64,000 nucleotides of DNA from Colias croceus (Eukaryota; Arthropoda; Insecta; Lepidoptera; Pieridae), in the NCBI RefSeq assembly GCF_905220415.1, contig NC_059568.1, forward strand, positions 8,866,001 through 8,930,000, written 5' to 3'. The position numbers and the translations under genes were made by a program. Below the pieces are notes generated by a model. That model saw only the letters and a program-made list of their open reading frames with translations, was not told where the DNA came from and made no database searches. Below, in pieces: positions 11,445 through 22,289 of this stretch; positions within the stretch are counted from its first letter, which is position 1; every line of letters starts with the position of its first letter.

Positions 11445-14093
11445 CACAATAATAGTCTTGTAGTTATGCGTTAAAATGATTGAATGTCCTTTTGATTCGG
11501 TAACGACAATAGACAAAGGAGCAAGTCACATAGCAGACTATTGATAGAAGCTACACCGTGCTACGCGACTTGCTTCTACGCCCAGAGCTACGAAACAAAA
11601 ACTTAGAATCGATGGTTATCTAACAAATATGATATTTTCTTATATTTCAATATTAAATTACAAATCACAACCATTAAGTTTTGGGCTTCAAGATATATAA
11701 CGTTTTTATTTCTAACTGGGTTGATAATTTCAATCGCCGATGATGGAAGGTAAGTTTGTAATTTGTATTTGTGATTTAAAAAATATGACTTTTATATGCA
11801 AAAAAACGAAAATATTTTGGGAGAAAGGTGCAAAAAATAAAGAAAATAAATAGATTAGTTTAAATTTGTGGATTTTTTAATAATATTTTAACTTTGAATA
11901 TGCGGACTAAGATAGAAATGCAAGAATTTCTATCAGACATTTTACCCTGAGTTTATTATTTTAAAATTTTCGTTTTTTTTTTTTGTTTATTGAAATATAT
12001 TCTTACCTCTTGTAGATATATTTTATTGAAAATAACTAGATTATCAAAATACATTGAAAATAGATGAAGCGTTCTGAAAGTTTCGTGACGGCTGCAGTTA
12101 CATTGAAAAATAAACTGAAAATGTATTTTAGACGGATGCATTGTTTCTGCTGAAATTGAAGTTTCACACCTTCTTCACAATGTGCAGCGTTGGGCAATCA
12201 CGATGGTCTAGAGGGCCTAAATACCTTTGATCGGCCGTCATTATAAGTGTTTATTCATAATCGCCGTAGCGGCGGCAAACATAGACGATCATTTGTTGGG
12301 CCAACGCTACCCATTGTGAAGAGGGCCCAGTAGATGTTTAACCATAATCGCCGTAATGGCGGCAAACATCGACATCAATAATTGTTGGGCCAACACTGGC
12401 CATTGTAAAGAGGGCCTATAAAATATCGGTGGGCGCAAAAATCGACGTAACGGGTGCCGACGGGCGCAATAAAACTGTTCACGTCATTGTCAAACACGCA
12501 TACTTTGTCACGCATTTGATTATGTAAAGACGTAGAGTGAAACTCATTTTTTTCCCTTTCTGATGCCAAAGTTTGTATCAGTCCTATTAGTTGTAGTATT
12601 TTTTTCAAATATCCCACGTGGAATAATTCAATTTAAGAGTTTGCGTCGTCTGTATATAAAATGCAGTTCCCTTTACTCACAGATCTTTATTTCATTGTGA
12701 TATATTTATTGTATCTACGATAATAAATTTGGTTTATAACTTTTATTTATTTCATATAAAAAATGTCCTAATTATATTTATTTGTAATAAAAATTATAGT
12801 TTTTTAAACTTCTTAGACGCTAATCCCAAGACTAGTCTTTTTATTAAAATTTTTGTAAATACTAAATACTCTTAATTAAGTACAACTTTATTTATGTAGG
12901 CTATTGTAATAATTCATTTTTATGTGCCCTATAATCAACGTAATGTAAAATAAAGGTGCATGACAAATTCATATTATTAAACTCTTATTAAACATAACAG
13001 TCAAGCTGTATTTGCTTTGTTTAATTTAATATTATTTTACAATAACAAAAAGCTTCTTGTAAGAGGGAAAACTGAAATATAAAAATGTTACACATGCATA
13101 CGGACGAGAAATGTCCATTGTATATAAATTAGGTATGATTTTAAAGTGCAATCGTATTAGATTCGATAAATAGTTGTATCATTTTATGTACCTAAAATTG
13201 TGTATTATATATACCTATAGACTATTGTATTAACATAATAACGGGCCTAGCATGCTCGAATAACTGTCTAACATGATCCAGCCAGCTACGATTGACAAGG
13301 AACGATGCAGGCGTCATTTGCGCATGCTAGGTTTTAGGGTGCTCGTGGCGGGTCATGGATGGCATTCGGGCTCTGACATCTCGAAGGTGCTGGAAACACG
13401 CTCGCCGTCGGATCGCGCACTATCTACATTTGACGACGAGCGATATTTTCAATCACTCAAAGCGCTATCCGGGTCTATTGCAGCATAAACCCTTACTATA
13501 TTTCCAATAAATAATAAATAATAGAATGTTATAAGTAACTAAAATAAATGTAATTAAATATTTAATTTATAAGTTAACTACGAGTTTTTAGCTAATTTCG
13601 GCAATAGGTAACAAACCAACGGTAATAATTTACGTTCATATCATTCCAAAGTTAGTTTAATTATAATAATAGTTACCCTTATTGTGATGATATAACAGTA
13701 TTCCAGTCAATAATGTGTAGAGATATTTAATTATTTAATATTTTAATTTATAAAGAGTTTTATTTAAATGCATGTGTCTAATAAACATTTAGTCGTAGTG
13801 TCATTGTATAGATGTTATTGTACTTGCAAAATGAATAAAGAGAAAGGAAAAATATATTGTTAATTTATTGCATCCCCTACCTAACCTACCTAACTTAAAG
13901 CAGCGAATTTTCATTCAGTCGGCGAAGTCATTATTGGAATAAATTAAATAAAATCCACTATTTAAAATAAATAGAAACTAGGTACCTAAGTAGAATATCA
14001 TAGAAAAAAACAACATATTTCAGGTCATTGACAAACATAAGCTCCAAAACATTCATGCTTCATTATAACGTTACAGTATTCACAACAATACTT
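11445..14093. other. Gene-poor region after Ets65A
   Basis: The sequence is AT-rich with no supported gene. It contains the degenerate tandem repeat at 12211-12417 and a compact GC-richer block at 13225-13490, whose 71-aa frame has no recognisable family and is not called as a gene. Confidence 0.5.
12211..12417. repeat. Degenerate tandem repeat, two units of about 90-110 bp
   Basis: The marker GAGGGCC recurs at 12211, 12321 and 12410. Between them the unit 'ATAATCGCCGTA..GGCGGCAAACAT..GAC' followed by 'TTGTTGGGCCAAC..' and 'CCATTGTGAAGAGGGCC' is repeated with substitutions and small indels. Each unit contains a GGCC-centred palindrome. It is probably part of a non-autonomous transposon. Confidence 0.6.
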
Positions 14094-14096
14094 TAA

Positions 14097-14274
14097 GGGC
14101 CGAATTTTCAATCCTTGGTTAATATATATTTATCCATCCAATAAAGTATTACACGAACATTTTAAAATGTCACCTGTAAACTGTCATAAACGGACAAATA
14201 GAACACAATTTGAAATGGTAGTTTAATACGTTATTCGACGAATAAGTTTTAACCAAGGATTGAAAAATTAGCCC
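14097..14274. mobile_element. MITE, PIF/Harbinger-like (GGGC termini, TAA duplication)
   Basis: The 178-bp element has ends GGGCCGAATTTTCAATCCTT and its near reverse complement (14251-14274). It is flanked by TAA at 14094-14096 and 14275-14277. The 3-bp TWA duplication and GGGC start fit PIF/Harbinger-derived MITEs. It has no coding content. Confidence 0.75.
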
Positions 14275-14584
14275 TAAAACAAATTAGAATTATTGATACT
14301 GGATTTCACTTCAATACTCTAATTTTGTACTTTTATCACCTCGAAGGCTACGTAGTGCCTACGCGACGTAGCTGTAGGCTACGTAGCCGTTTAAAAACAA
14401 AAGCTCATACTGTGCAAAAATGAAACATTTAATCATTTTATGATTCGCAACCACAAAAAAGAGGCTATAATAATTACATAAATAAATAATGCTACAGACA
14501 CCTCTCAAAATCAATATGAACAGATTACGATATAAAAGTTACTTTGAATAAACACCTATCTATACGTCACTATAAAATAAAAAT

Positions 14585-14742
14585 GAATCCCAAAAATGTG
14601 TTGGTAAGCGCATAACTCGAGAACGGCTGAACCGATTTCGTTAATTCTTTTTTTATAATATTCCTTGAAGTAGGAGGATGGTTCTTATGGAGAGAAAACG
14701 TAAACATGTACCACGGGCGAAGCCGGGGCGAACCGCTAGTGT
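14585..14742 (+). mobile_element. LINE/SINE tail fragment ('...GGGGCGAACCGCTAGT')
   Basis: It contains the phrase GAACGGCTGAACCGATTTCG and ends CACGGGCGAAGCCGGGGCG followed by AACCGCTAGT. The same family recurs inverted at 22290-22457. Such fragments are the usual 5'-truncated retroposon tails in Lepidoptera. Confidence 0.6.
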
Positions 14743-15010
14743 AAGTATAAAAGTAGAATCTTTATGGAAAATAGATTGTATATGTTTATATTGCATTGTG
14801 ATTTTATTATTTTATTATTTATTACCCGCAATGTAAACCAGAATAGACTTTTGAAATAACACCTAGCGCCCTCTATCATTTATAAGTATAATCAAAGTAT
14901 GAACGGCATGAACATATTTTGCTATTACTGCCATCTATCCTAAGGCCTTTTTTATTTTGGTTACCTATGTAGAAGAAATCCTCAACCGTTCTGTGCCTCA
15001 ACCTAAAGCC

Positions 15011-15708
15011 TGTCCCAGACAGACGCGGCCTGCGGTGGCGATCTGCTGTTGCCTTCTTGCTTGACCGTGATAACAATATACTGCCGCGGCCGCGGTGGCG
15101 GTCATTCTAACCTACAGCGGCACATTAGCTCTCGAGTCTCACCTGCAAGTGGACGTTAGTAATGGCCAATCGTACGAAGTTTTATTGCCCATATTTTGTT
15201 TTTAATTCTGTTGTTTTTTTAGTATTTATTTAGATATTTATTTATTTGGTCAACCAACATTTGTTTACAATGATTCTTTAATATAATTATTATATAACAT
15301 ATAGTTCTTGCGATAAAGTAACAAATAATTAGAGGTTAACACAGCATGCGCCAATTATACAGAGCTATTTCTTAAGAGTACGTAAGAGTAGTAAGTCTTT
15401 ATGTGATGTATCATACAAAACTGGGTAATTTTGAACTGTTTGAATAAACAACTCAGTGTTTATAGGCATAATTTCACGCGGTACACGCGGCCTGTTGCAA
15501 AAATTTACAACTGATCGCGTAATGACCGCCTCATGTCCGCGCGCTCATTCACACAGAAGCGGTGGCGGAGAGGGCGGGGCTTGCGGCCGCGGTAAGCCGC
15601 GCTGTGACCGCGTCCAGGCCGCGTCTGTCTATGTCGCTCCTAGAACTTTCAAGTAATCCAACTGACCGCCACCGCCACCGCCACCGCAGGCCGCGTCTGT
15701 CTGGGACA
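15011..15708. mobile_element. GC-rich DNA element with 30-bp perfect TIRs
   Basis: The first 30 bases (15011-15040, starting TGTCCCAGACAGACG) are the exact reverse complement of 15679-15708. Subterminal copies of GCGGCCGCGGTGGCGG (15083) and CCGCCACCGCCACCG (15667) extend the fold. The 698-bp body has no transposase. GC content is far above the surroundings. It is a non-autonomous DNA transposon of unassigned superfamily; I found no convincing target-site duplication. Confidence 0.75.
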
Positions 15709-16143
15709 CGCTTAAAACCTCAGGCATAGATAACGTCGATGGTGTAATATTTAAAAAGTTATTGTTAATCTTCCTTTTTCTTAAAAGCATCAAAGCATTA
15801 TAATAATAATAATAATAAATTCTTTATTTGAAAACAGAAATACATGTGTACATATGCAATTAGATTTTGGGATAACTTACATATAATTAAAACATAAACC
15901 GTAGGTTAATTGCGCTATTTAAACAATGTCTCCTATACTAGGGAATGTCCTGTGTTACAGGAGACATTTATCCGTCCGTTGATACAAATGATATACCTGA
16001 TTATTGTAACAATTCTATATTATGCAAGTATCACTTTAGCCAAAGATTTGGTGAATTTAAAAAATATACTCTTTAGGAAAAAAAAAAAAAAGAGAAATTG
16101 AACTAAAAATCTAAAAGAATTTAAAAGAAAGGATATACGTATT

Positions 16144-16144
<1 letters not shown>

Positions 16145-16191
<47 letters not shown>

Positions 16192-16207
16192 GAGTGTTCG
16201 TGTGTGT
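16145..16207. repeat. (TG)n microsatellite in the LINE A 3' UTR
   Basis: A run of about 22 TG units, then a short interruption and more TG. It lies just downstream of the ORF2 stop, on the 3' UTR side of the minus-strand element. Confidence 0.95.
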
Positions 16208-16231
16208 GTGTTTTCTATTTTGTAGTTTGGA

Positions 16232-19168
16232 TTAAATAATATAGTGATCTAACAAGTGTTCACATTCATCATAATTAAGATCTAGAAGGTAATTAGTTAG
16301 GTTGGACTTACATTGTAATGTGTTCATGTTGTGTATATTAAGTGTCTTATTTAATTTATTATATAGATGAGAACTTAGGAATTCGTAATGTCTTTTTGCA
16401 AGCTTAGTATTTGTATATAAGACTGGGCATATCGGCGGGGGTCGCCTCTTATCTGGGAATTTACTTTTAGTTGCGGGAAGGCTTTTATGCTTCTTCAACA
16501 TTGCCCGGAGTATATACATTTTGCGCACTGTAAGTACCTTAAAGTCAGTGTATACTTGTTTCGTTGGGTATCTGAAGGGTTTGTTGAGAAGAGATTTAAT
16601 CACTGCTCTTTGAGCTCGTTCAGCTTGTACAATATTGTTTTTCGGAGCACCTCCCCAGACAGTGATGCAGTAACCAATAATTGATTCGCATAATGCGGTG
16701 TACACTATTTTAAGAACACCTTTATTGGCAGGGATCCGTAATTTTTTAAAAACGAATATTAACTTACGTATTCGCGAAGAGATGGCTTCAAGGTGCTGTT
16801 TCCAGGAGAGGCAAGAGTCTAACCAGACTCCGAGATATTTTACCGAGACGGCTCTATCTATGGATATACAATTGCAGGTATTTACTCTTTCGCACGAGTG
16901 GGCTATAATTTTGAAAGAAGGTTCAGGTGGAATAGCAGATATTTTACTGGCAAAGGTAATAAATTTAGATTTTTTAATATTTAAGGTCAGGAAGTTTGAA
17001 GAAAGCCAATTTTGAACAACACTTAAAGCACCTTCCGCTCCTTTCTTTGCCTCATCCCAGTCACGGCCACTCACTAAAAGTACAGTATCATCCGCATATG
17101 CTATGATACGTGTAGAAGGATAAGCAAGTTGGCAAAGATCGTTAACATATATTTGAAAAAGGAGCGGAGATAGTAAACTCCCTTGGGGTAAGCCAAATTC
17201 CAAACATTCTTCAGTGCTGATATGACTACCAATCTTAACGGATTGAGTTCTATTCGAGAGGAAATCTTCTAGTAGTTTGTAAGCTGTTCCCCGGATACCA
17301 ATTCGCTCGAGCTTTTTTAGTAGGATAGGGATAGAGATAGTATCAAAAGCTTTGGACAAGTCGAGGAATATGCCAATACACTTAAGTTTGTTGTCGATAT
17401 TTTTAACTAAAAATTCTAGAAGTGCAGCGACTGCATTTTCTGTTGACATGCCCTTTCGGAAACCAAACTGATTGTCAGCGATGATTTTATATTTCTCAAG
17501 GTAGCTATTCATGTTCTTGTATATTATTCTTTCTAAAATTTTGGAGATAGCAGGCAGTACTGAAATTGGTCTGTAATTATTAATACTATCTCTATCCCCA
17601 GCCTTGAAAACCGGATGTACGATGGCCTTTTTGAGAGCTGTAGGAAAAATACCCGTAGTTAAAGCAAGATTACAGATGTGTGTGATGGGAGGTACTAGTT
17701 TAGGTCTAGTAGCGTTAAGTAATTTGGGGGTAATGCCATCCCACCCAGGGGCACTATCAATGCGGAGGTTACTTACTATACCATCAACTGTATTTTCATC
17801 GGTCTCCAAGAAAACGATCGAATTAGGCATTGAGCAATTTAAACTTAAGTTTGTAAATTTGCGTTGACTTGTTGCATCTATTTTATTTGCCATATTTTTT
17901 CCTACGCTGGCGAAGAAGCTATTTATAGTATTAACTGATACCAGGGGGTTACTATGCATGTTGAGAAGTTCAGTGCATGATGAGGTACATGAATCCTGAT
18001 CTAACACGTTACGGACAGCTCCCCACATTTTTTTAGTGTCCTTACCGGCCTCGACGAATAATTTTTCTTCGAACTCCCGTCTTACTTTTTTGAGTAGGTT
18101 GTTGCAGAAGTTACGGTAACGTAAGTATGTTAATTTTAAAGTAGTATTTTTAGGGTTTTTATTTGATTTATAATGCATCCTGTCTCTATTGCGTATACAT
18201 CTGAGAAGGCCAATTGTCATCCACGGTTTTTTGAGTCTAAGCTTAGAGGGAATAGGTCTAAGTATAGTATTCTTAGTCAAAATAGGCGAAAGTAGGTGGA
18301 GTAGTCTATTCATGGCTGTGTTAGCATCCGTACAACTGAGAACACTCGATAAATCGCATTGTTGAATATCATGAACGGTTTCTGTAAAATTTAAGTGGGG
18401 ACGATTAAAGTGAGTGATTTTATTAGTCAATTTTATTTCTAAGTTCAATAGTAAAGCCGAATGATCAGTTATAGATGTTTTTAGTATAAGAGATGTGGGA
18501 ACATAGGTTGACTTTATAAATATATGATCTAGACAATTATCTAACCGAGTTGCGAGGTGGTGAGCTGGAAGAAGCCCATGCGAGGCCATAAAGTTTAAGT
18601 AATGATTTGATCGATGATCACAGTTATTTGGAGTTATATTAATGTTCAAATCACCAATTATTGAAATATTACTAAATTGTTTATAATTTATTAAAATGCA
18701 ATCTAAGCTGTCTAAAAAATTGTCTATGTTTTTATGGCATGGGGATCTATATATAGCAACTAATATAATTTTATTGTATATATTGCATACTAGGCCACTT
18801 GCATCAGTGAGATTCGGTTCATGAACATTAAAACTTAAAGAGTTTTTGATATAAAGGACTACTCCATCATTTTTATTTATGACTTTTGATGTGTGGACTG
18901 AGGTATATCCCTTTATTTGAGGAATAATAGAAGACTTTTGCAGCCAACATTCTGTTAAAATGATTACATCTAAGTTGATTTTCATCGCTACGAGTAGGCA
19001 AAGTAAATCGTTGAAATTTTTGGTAATGCTTCTAATATTAATGTGCATTATGTTAAACGAGCTTTCAGTAAGATTTATATATTTTGAACATTGTTCTGGA
19101 AAGCATGTATATGAAGAGCAGACAATGAAATTGTCCAACTCATCGTTTATATCATTTACAGGAGCCAT
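16232..19168 (-). CDS. LINE A ORF2: endonuclease and reverse transcriptase (978 aa)
   Basis: This is the enzyme of target-primed reverse transcription. The N-terminal APE-type endonuclease shows INIRS near residue 45, TECW near 75, GDLNI near 171 and SITDHS near 233. The reverse transcriptase shows NYRPISVLPAISK near 533, NQFGFRKGMST, FLDLSKAFDTI, GLPQGSLLSPLLFQIYVNDL and the catalytic YADD near 690. The C-terminal part has the conserved VKYLGVWLD thumb motif. There are no internal stops or frameshifts, and the length is normal for CR1/Jockey ORF2. The clade assignment is tentative. Confidence 0.95.
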   Translation of the reverse strand: MAPVNDINDELDNFIVCSSYTCFPEQCSKYINLTESSFNIMHINIRSITKNFNDLLCLLVAMKINLDVIILTECWLQKSSIIPQIKGYTSVHTSKVINKNDGVVLYIKNSLSFNVHEPNLTDASGLVCNIYNKIILVAIYRSPCHKNIDNFLDSLDCILINYKQFSNISIIGDLNINITPNNCDHRSNHYLNFMASHGLLPAHHLATRLDNCLDHIFIKSTYVPTSLILKTSITDHSALLLNLEIKLTNKITHFNRPHLNFTETVHDIQQCDLSSVLSCTDANTAMNRLLHLLSPILTKNTILRPIPSKLRLKKPWMTIGLLRCIRNRDRMHYKSNKNPKNTTLKLTYLRYRNFCNNLLKKVRREFEEKLFVEAGKDTKKMWGAVRNVLDQDSCTSSCTELLNMHSNPLVSVNTINSFFASVGKNMANKIDATSQRKFTNLSLNCSMPNSIVFLETDENTVDGIVSNLRIDSAPGWDGITPKLLNATRPKLVPPITHICNLALTTGIFPTALKKAIVHPVFKAGDRDSINNYRPISVLPAISKILERIIYKNMNSYLEKYKIIADNQFGFRKGMSTENAVAALLEFLVKNIDNKLKCIGIFLDLSKAFDTISIPILLKKLERIGIRGTAYKLLEDFLSNRTQSVKIGSHISTEECLEFGLPQGSLLSPLLFQIYVNDLCQLAYPSTRIIAYADDTVLLVSGRDWDEAKKGAEGALSVVQNWLSSNFLTLNIKKSKFITFASKISAIPPEPSFKIIAHSCERVNTCNCISIDRAVSVKYLGVWLDSCLSWKQHLEAISSRIRKLIFVFKKLRIPANKGVLKIVYTALCESIIGYCITVWGGAPKNNIVQAERAQRAVIKSLLNKPFRYPTKQVYTDFKVLTVRKMYILRAMLKKHKSLPATKSKFPDKRRPPPICPVLYTNTKLAKRHYEFLSSHLYNKLNKTLNIHNMNTLQCKSNLTNYLLDLNYDECEHLLDHYII

Positions 19169-19643
19169 TGAGTATAGGTAATAGACTTAATAATAATTGA
19201 CTGTAGGAAGTGATTTTGTTTTGGAAAGCTAAGCAATTTTTACTTAAATATACACGCGATGAGTTATGTATGGAGATAAGGAGAGAGAATGTGTTTATTG
19301 AAGTGCAAGTCTTATGTGTTAAATTAGTGCGAGAGAACCGATAAATGTTATTAAATTTTAAACAAGGTATAGAGTGAAGAGGGTGGTATAGTTTAACATT
19401 ATGTGTTTTTTTGTTTGTATGTGTGTTAAGTAGTGAGTGCAAGTATGCTGAAGTTATAAATGGGAAATAAAAATGTGTTTTTAAATTGTATATGTGTGTA
19501 ATCCTTTCTATATAGATATTTTTAATTACATTAATTATAACTATTATAATGAAATATGATCGATTTACAAAGGTTATGCTGAATACACAGGTTATGTATA
19601 CGACATTATATACTACAAATGCTTCAAAAAATTTGGGATATAG

Positions 19644-20621
19644 TCATTGATTAGTATTGTTTAGTAATTGTAACTCACGCAATGTTTGTTCTGTCTTAAC
19701 GAGGATTTGTTTGGCGCCTGGCATTTTTCTTAGAAATATATTTCCATTTGTGGTCCAACAGAAATTGTAATTATTATGTTTTGCAAATTCCTTGGCAGCA
19801 AGAAACAGCTTTCTCGAGCTAGCGTAAAGGTGTTCCGATACATATATGGGGCGATCTTCTCCCGGCAAGCCGATACTATGAGTAGTAAGGCGATGATCTT
19901 TCGCATGTTTTTTATTGAAGGTTCTTAGGGAGGTAACAATTTGATTTTTTAATTGCACGTTACTAAGCTCGGCGACGATGGGTCTAATGGTTCCTGTTTT
20001 ACCTGGTAATCGATATACATCCCGGATATTTGTTTCAACCAGCGTCACGTCGACTGCGGAACAAACTTTTTTAACTATGCTTGACAGTTGTGATGTGGAT
20101 TCTTTGTCCTCTGGTGGAATGTTGCGTATTTCGATTGTAGAAGCCCTAGTTGAGCGCTGGATATCCTGTAATTTTGTTTCGAGGCACTTAATACTTTCTC
20201 TGTATATTTGTTTCTCTTTTTGTAAAGTTTCAATTTGTTTAAGCATGTCATCATACTGTTTATTAATAAAGGTGATAGTTTTTTCGATTTCAAGATTAGA
20301 TTTTTGTATAGCAATGTTTTGTAGTTTTATTTCAGCCATTTCGGAAGATAGTTTATTTAAAGCTGAGGTTTGGTCATCACAGAATTTCTTAAGAAACGAT
20401 TCTTGTTCATTTTTCCATGCTTTCAATATTTGGTGTATGTCGATAGAAGTATCCTTGGTATCCGAGTCCGGGGAAGAGCAGGGACGAGGACGTTTTTGGC
20501 GCATTGTTGTATTTACATTGGCACTAGGACTGCTTGATATCAGTTGCGGAATGTCCGATTCAGACATTGTTTGAGTAATATTGCTGGAGGTAGACGGAGG
20601 TGAGCGTTGAACGCGAGGCAT
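19644..20621 (-). CDS. LINE A ORF1: coiled-coil nucleic-acid-binding protein (325 aa)
   Basis: The N-terminal third is Ser/Pro/Thr-rich and low complexity. A helical coiled-coil segment follows at about residues 60-165, rich in Lys/Glu/Gln with regular hydrophobics. The C-terminal part has IEIRNIPP, RPIVAELSN, RPIYVSEHLY and NNYNFCWTTNGNIFLRK, a pattern of the FP25K-like C-terminal domain common in ORF1 proteins of arthropod LINEs. It probably coats the element RNA. The position upstream of ORF2 on the same strand supports the pairing. Confidence 0.85.
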   Translation of the reverse strand: MPRVQRSPPSTSSNITQTMSESDIPQLISSSPSANVNTTMRQKRPRPCSSPDSDTKDTSIDIHQILKAWKNEQESFLKKFCDDQTSALNKLSSEMAEIKLQNIAIQKSNLEIEKTITFINKQYDDMLKQIETLQKEKQIYRESIKCLETKLQDIQRSTRASTIEIRNIPPEDKESTSQLSSIVKKVCSAVDVTLVETNIRDVYRLPGKTGTIRPIVAELSNVQLKNQIVTSLRTFNKKHAKDHRLTTHSIGLPGEDRPIYVSEHLYASSRKLFLAAKEFAKHNNYNFCWTTNGNIFLRKMPGAKQILVKTEQTLRELQLLNNTNQ

Positions 20622-20930
20622 GATACCAGTGCCAAGGTATACTAGATCTTAACACTTACGCGCGTTGAGTCGTTTATGCAGTGAGTACAGCGTAAATGAC
20701 CTTCAATCAGCAAGGCTCGTGACGTGATCTTCGTAGTACGGGACAGCAATAATTATGGCTACTGTCTTTTTCTCGCAGAGGTGACGGAGTGCGGCGGAGA
20801 AAGACTTCGTCGTAGCGGCGCCGTAGAGCGATGGACGCAAGATTGGTCACTTCGTCACTATTTTTAAGAGTTAAAGTCGCGCACACGATTAAATTTACAA
20901 GAAACAAAAACACGTCTGCTCGCTGTCACA

Positions 20931-21182
20931 GTTTGGACGGAACTGACTTATCTTTAATTTATCATTATATTAATTTAAAGGAATTTCCTCCCAAAGAATG
21001 TTCCGAAAAGGTTCCGAACTACTGTTCTATAGTTCCGAAGCACTGGCCAATATAAAATATAGATATTTGAAACATTTTATCGTTTAAAATAATTAAATGT
21101 ATGACAATCAGGCAATTGTCAAAAAAGTGCAGACTTGTGTGCCTGTATCAAGCTTTATTATTGTTATAAATACGAAGAAAAC
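20931..21182. promoter_or_regulatory. 5' flank of the COX7C-like gene
   Basis: A short AT-rich stretch separates the LINE A 5' side from the next start codon. The probable promoter and 5' UTR lie here, but no defined motif is assigned. Confidence 0.3.
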
Positions 21183-21328
21183 ATGTTTGGGGTTCGTTCT
21201 CTCATAACAGGAGCATGTCGTGGTCGCAGCATCCTTCGCAAGATACCTACAGCAAAGCCTATACAGAGAATGCATCATGATGAATTTACTAAACCGTTCG
21301 ATAACTTACCTTTTAACGTCACTAACAG
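21183..21328 (+). CDS. COX7C-like exon 1
   Basis: It encodes the presumed presequence and the NLPF motif and ends in AG of a split Arg codon before gtaaaa. The start is the first ATG after a long stretch without one in frame and gives the basic N-terminus expected for mitochondrial import. Confidence 0.65.
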
Positions 21329-22232
21329 GTAAAATATAATCAACCAAAAATTTTATTGTAAGAGAAAAATTATTAAATAACTAAGTATTTATTTGTTTTT
21401 ATGCAGACTACGTGCTGGCATCTGATTGGTGAAGCTTTGTCTTTTCTATCCTGAAATTTAGACTGCAGCATGATCGTTTTGATAGATTGCATGCCAAAGC
21501 TTAGAACATTTTATTAAACTCAGGCTGAACGCGAACTGTATTAAAAAGATGATTTGATATTTGTAGACGGTCATGCAGCATGATAATTCACGTACCTACC
21601 TAAACCCACCTCATTCTTGCATTAATGCAAGCAGTACTGGATGAATGGCCAAAAAACCTAATCATCAATTTTTATACAGTTCGCGTCCATCTTTGATTGT
21701 CATAGAACAGCTAGCTCCCAGCACATAGTTTGCACTTATTAATTTTAATCATCAATCTAAACGAGCATTCATGTATCACACCACGCCACCACGTAACGCA
21801 TGTCATACTGCGTTATCGTCTGTGTTCCTCGCAAACGGGCCAACGACCACAGCCACTGGTGATCAGCGACAGCCACTTGACACACCTTTTCGTATATTTT
21901 TTCACAGAAGTGGCCGTGGCCGCGACAAATAATTGAAAAAAAATGTGTCAAGTAGCTGTCGCTGGCCACCTGCAGACACTGTGGTCGGTGTCCCGTTTGC
22001 GCCGACTTTAAAGGGACGACTTTACATTTTTTGCATTGAATCTTTTATTAATAGGAATTGAATCTACTTACTTCTACCGAAATATTGTACTCATTTTGTT
22101 TTGTGCGCTGAAGCTGATAACATTTTTTTTTTCAGATACGTGTGTACCCTTGTATTCTGTGTTTTCTTTGGAGTTGGCTGGTGGGCACCCTACGCTATTC
22201 TATGGTATTCAATGGCCAAGAGAACGTTCTAA
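21183..22232 (+). CDS. COX7C-like mitochondrial inner-membrane protein (80 aa, two exons)
   Basis: Exons 21183-21328 and 22136-22232 join at a split Arg codon (donor gtaaaa, acceptor ttttcag). The N-terminal 35 residues are Arg/Lys-rich without acids (RSLITGACRGRSILRKIP), as in a mitochondrial presequence. Next comes DNLPFNVTNRY, close to the NLPF-x2-NKY motif just before the membrane helix of cytochrome c oxidase subunit 7C. One helix (TLVFCVFFGVGWWAPYAIL) and a short basic end follow. AATAAA at 22256 lies 24 bp after the stop. The C-terminus differs from the usual ...RHQLLK ending, so this may be a diverged paralogue or another small complex IV subunit. That it is a real mitochondrial gene is surer than the subunit name. 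Confidence 0.65.
21407..21735. repeat. Imperfect inverted-repeat (MITE-like) insert in the COX7C-like intron
   Basis: GCGAACTGTATTAAAAAGAT (21530-21549) pairs imperfectly with the reverse complement around 21665-21690. GCAGCATGAT occurs twice (near 21476 and 21585), and outer segments around tacgtgctgg and cccagcacatag also pair. It looks like an old foldback MITE without a coding frame. Confidence 0.45.
22136..22232 (+). CDS. COX7C-like exon 2
   Basis: It follows a long T tract and cag. It encodes the transmembrane helix and the basic C-terminal ...SMAKRTF, with stop TAA at 22230-22232. The hydrophobic core contains WWAPY. Confidence 0.65.
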
Positions 22233-22255
22233 CGTGTACCTATGTGTCTATATTG

Positions 22256-22261
22256 AATAAA
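22256..22261 (+). terminator. Poly(A) signal of the COX7C-like gene
   Basis: AATAAA 24 bp after the stop codon, followed by a second AATAAA eight bases on. The very short 3' UTR is usual for small mitochondrial protein genes. Confidence 0.65.
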
Positions 22262-22289
22262 TAATAAACACCTACTATTTATATTTTAC

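Larger units (their letters stand above)
15798..20930 (-). mobile_element. Apparently complete LINE (LINE A), CR1/Jockey-like
   Basis: The element lies on the minus strand. The 5' end near 20.9 kb is uncertain. ORF1 is 20621-19644, there is a 475-bp gap, then ORF2 19168-16232, a 3' UTR with a (CA)n tract, and a (TTA)n tail at 15798-15820. Both ORFs are uninterrupted, so the copy could be young. The domain set (endonuclease plus RT, no RNase H seen, microsatellite tail) fits the CR1/Jockey group. Confidence 0.85.

Noticed and set aside
13273..13488. 71-aa frame in a GC-richer block
   Set aside because: No recognisable domain, no splice or poly(A) context that fits, and the block contains a GCATGCTAG-type inverted pair suggesting a repeat or UTR instead.
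19978..20574. 198-aa plus-strand frame
   Set aside because: It is the antisense shadow of LINE A ORF1.
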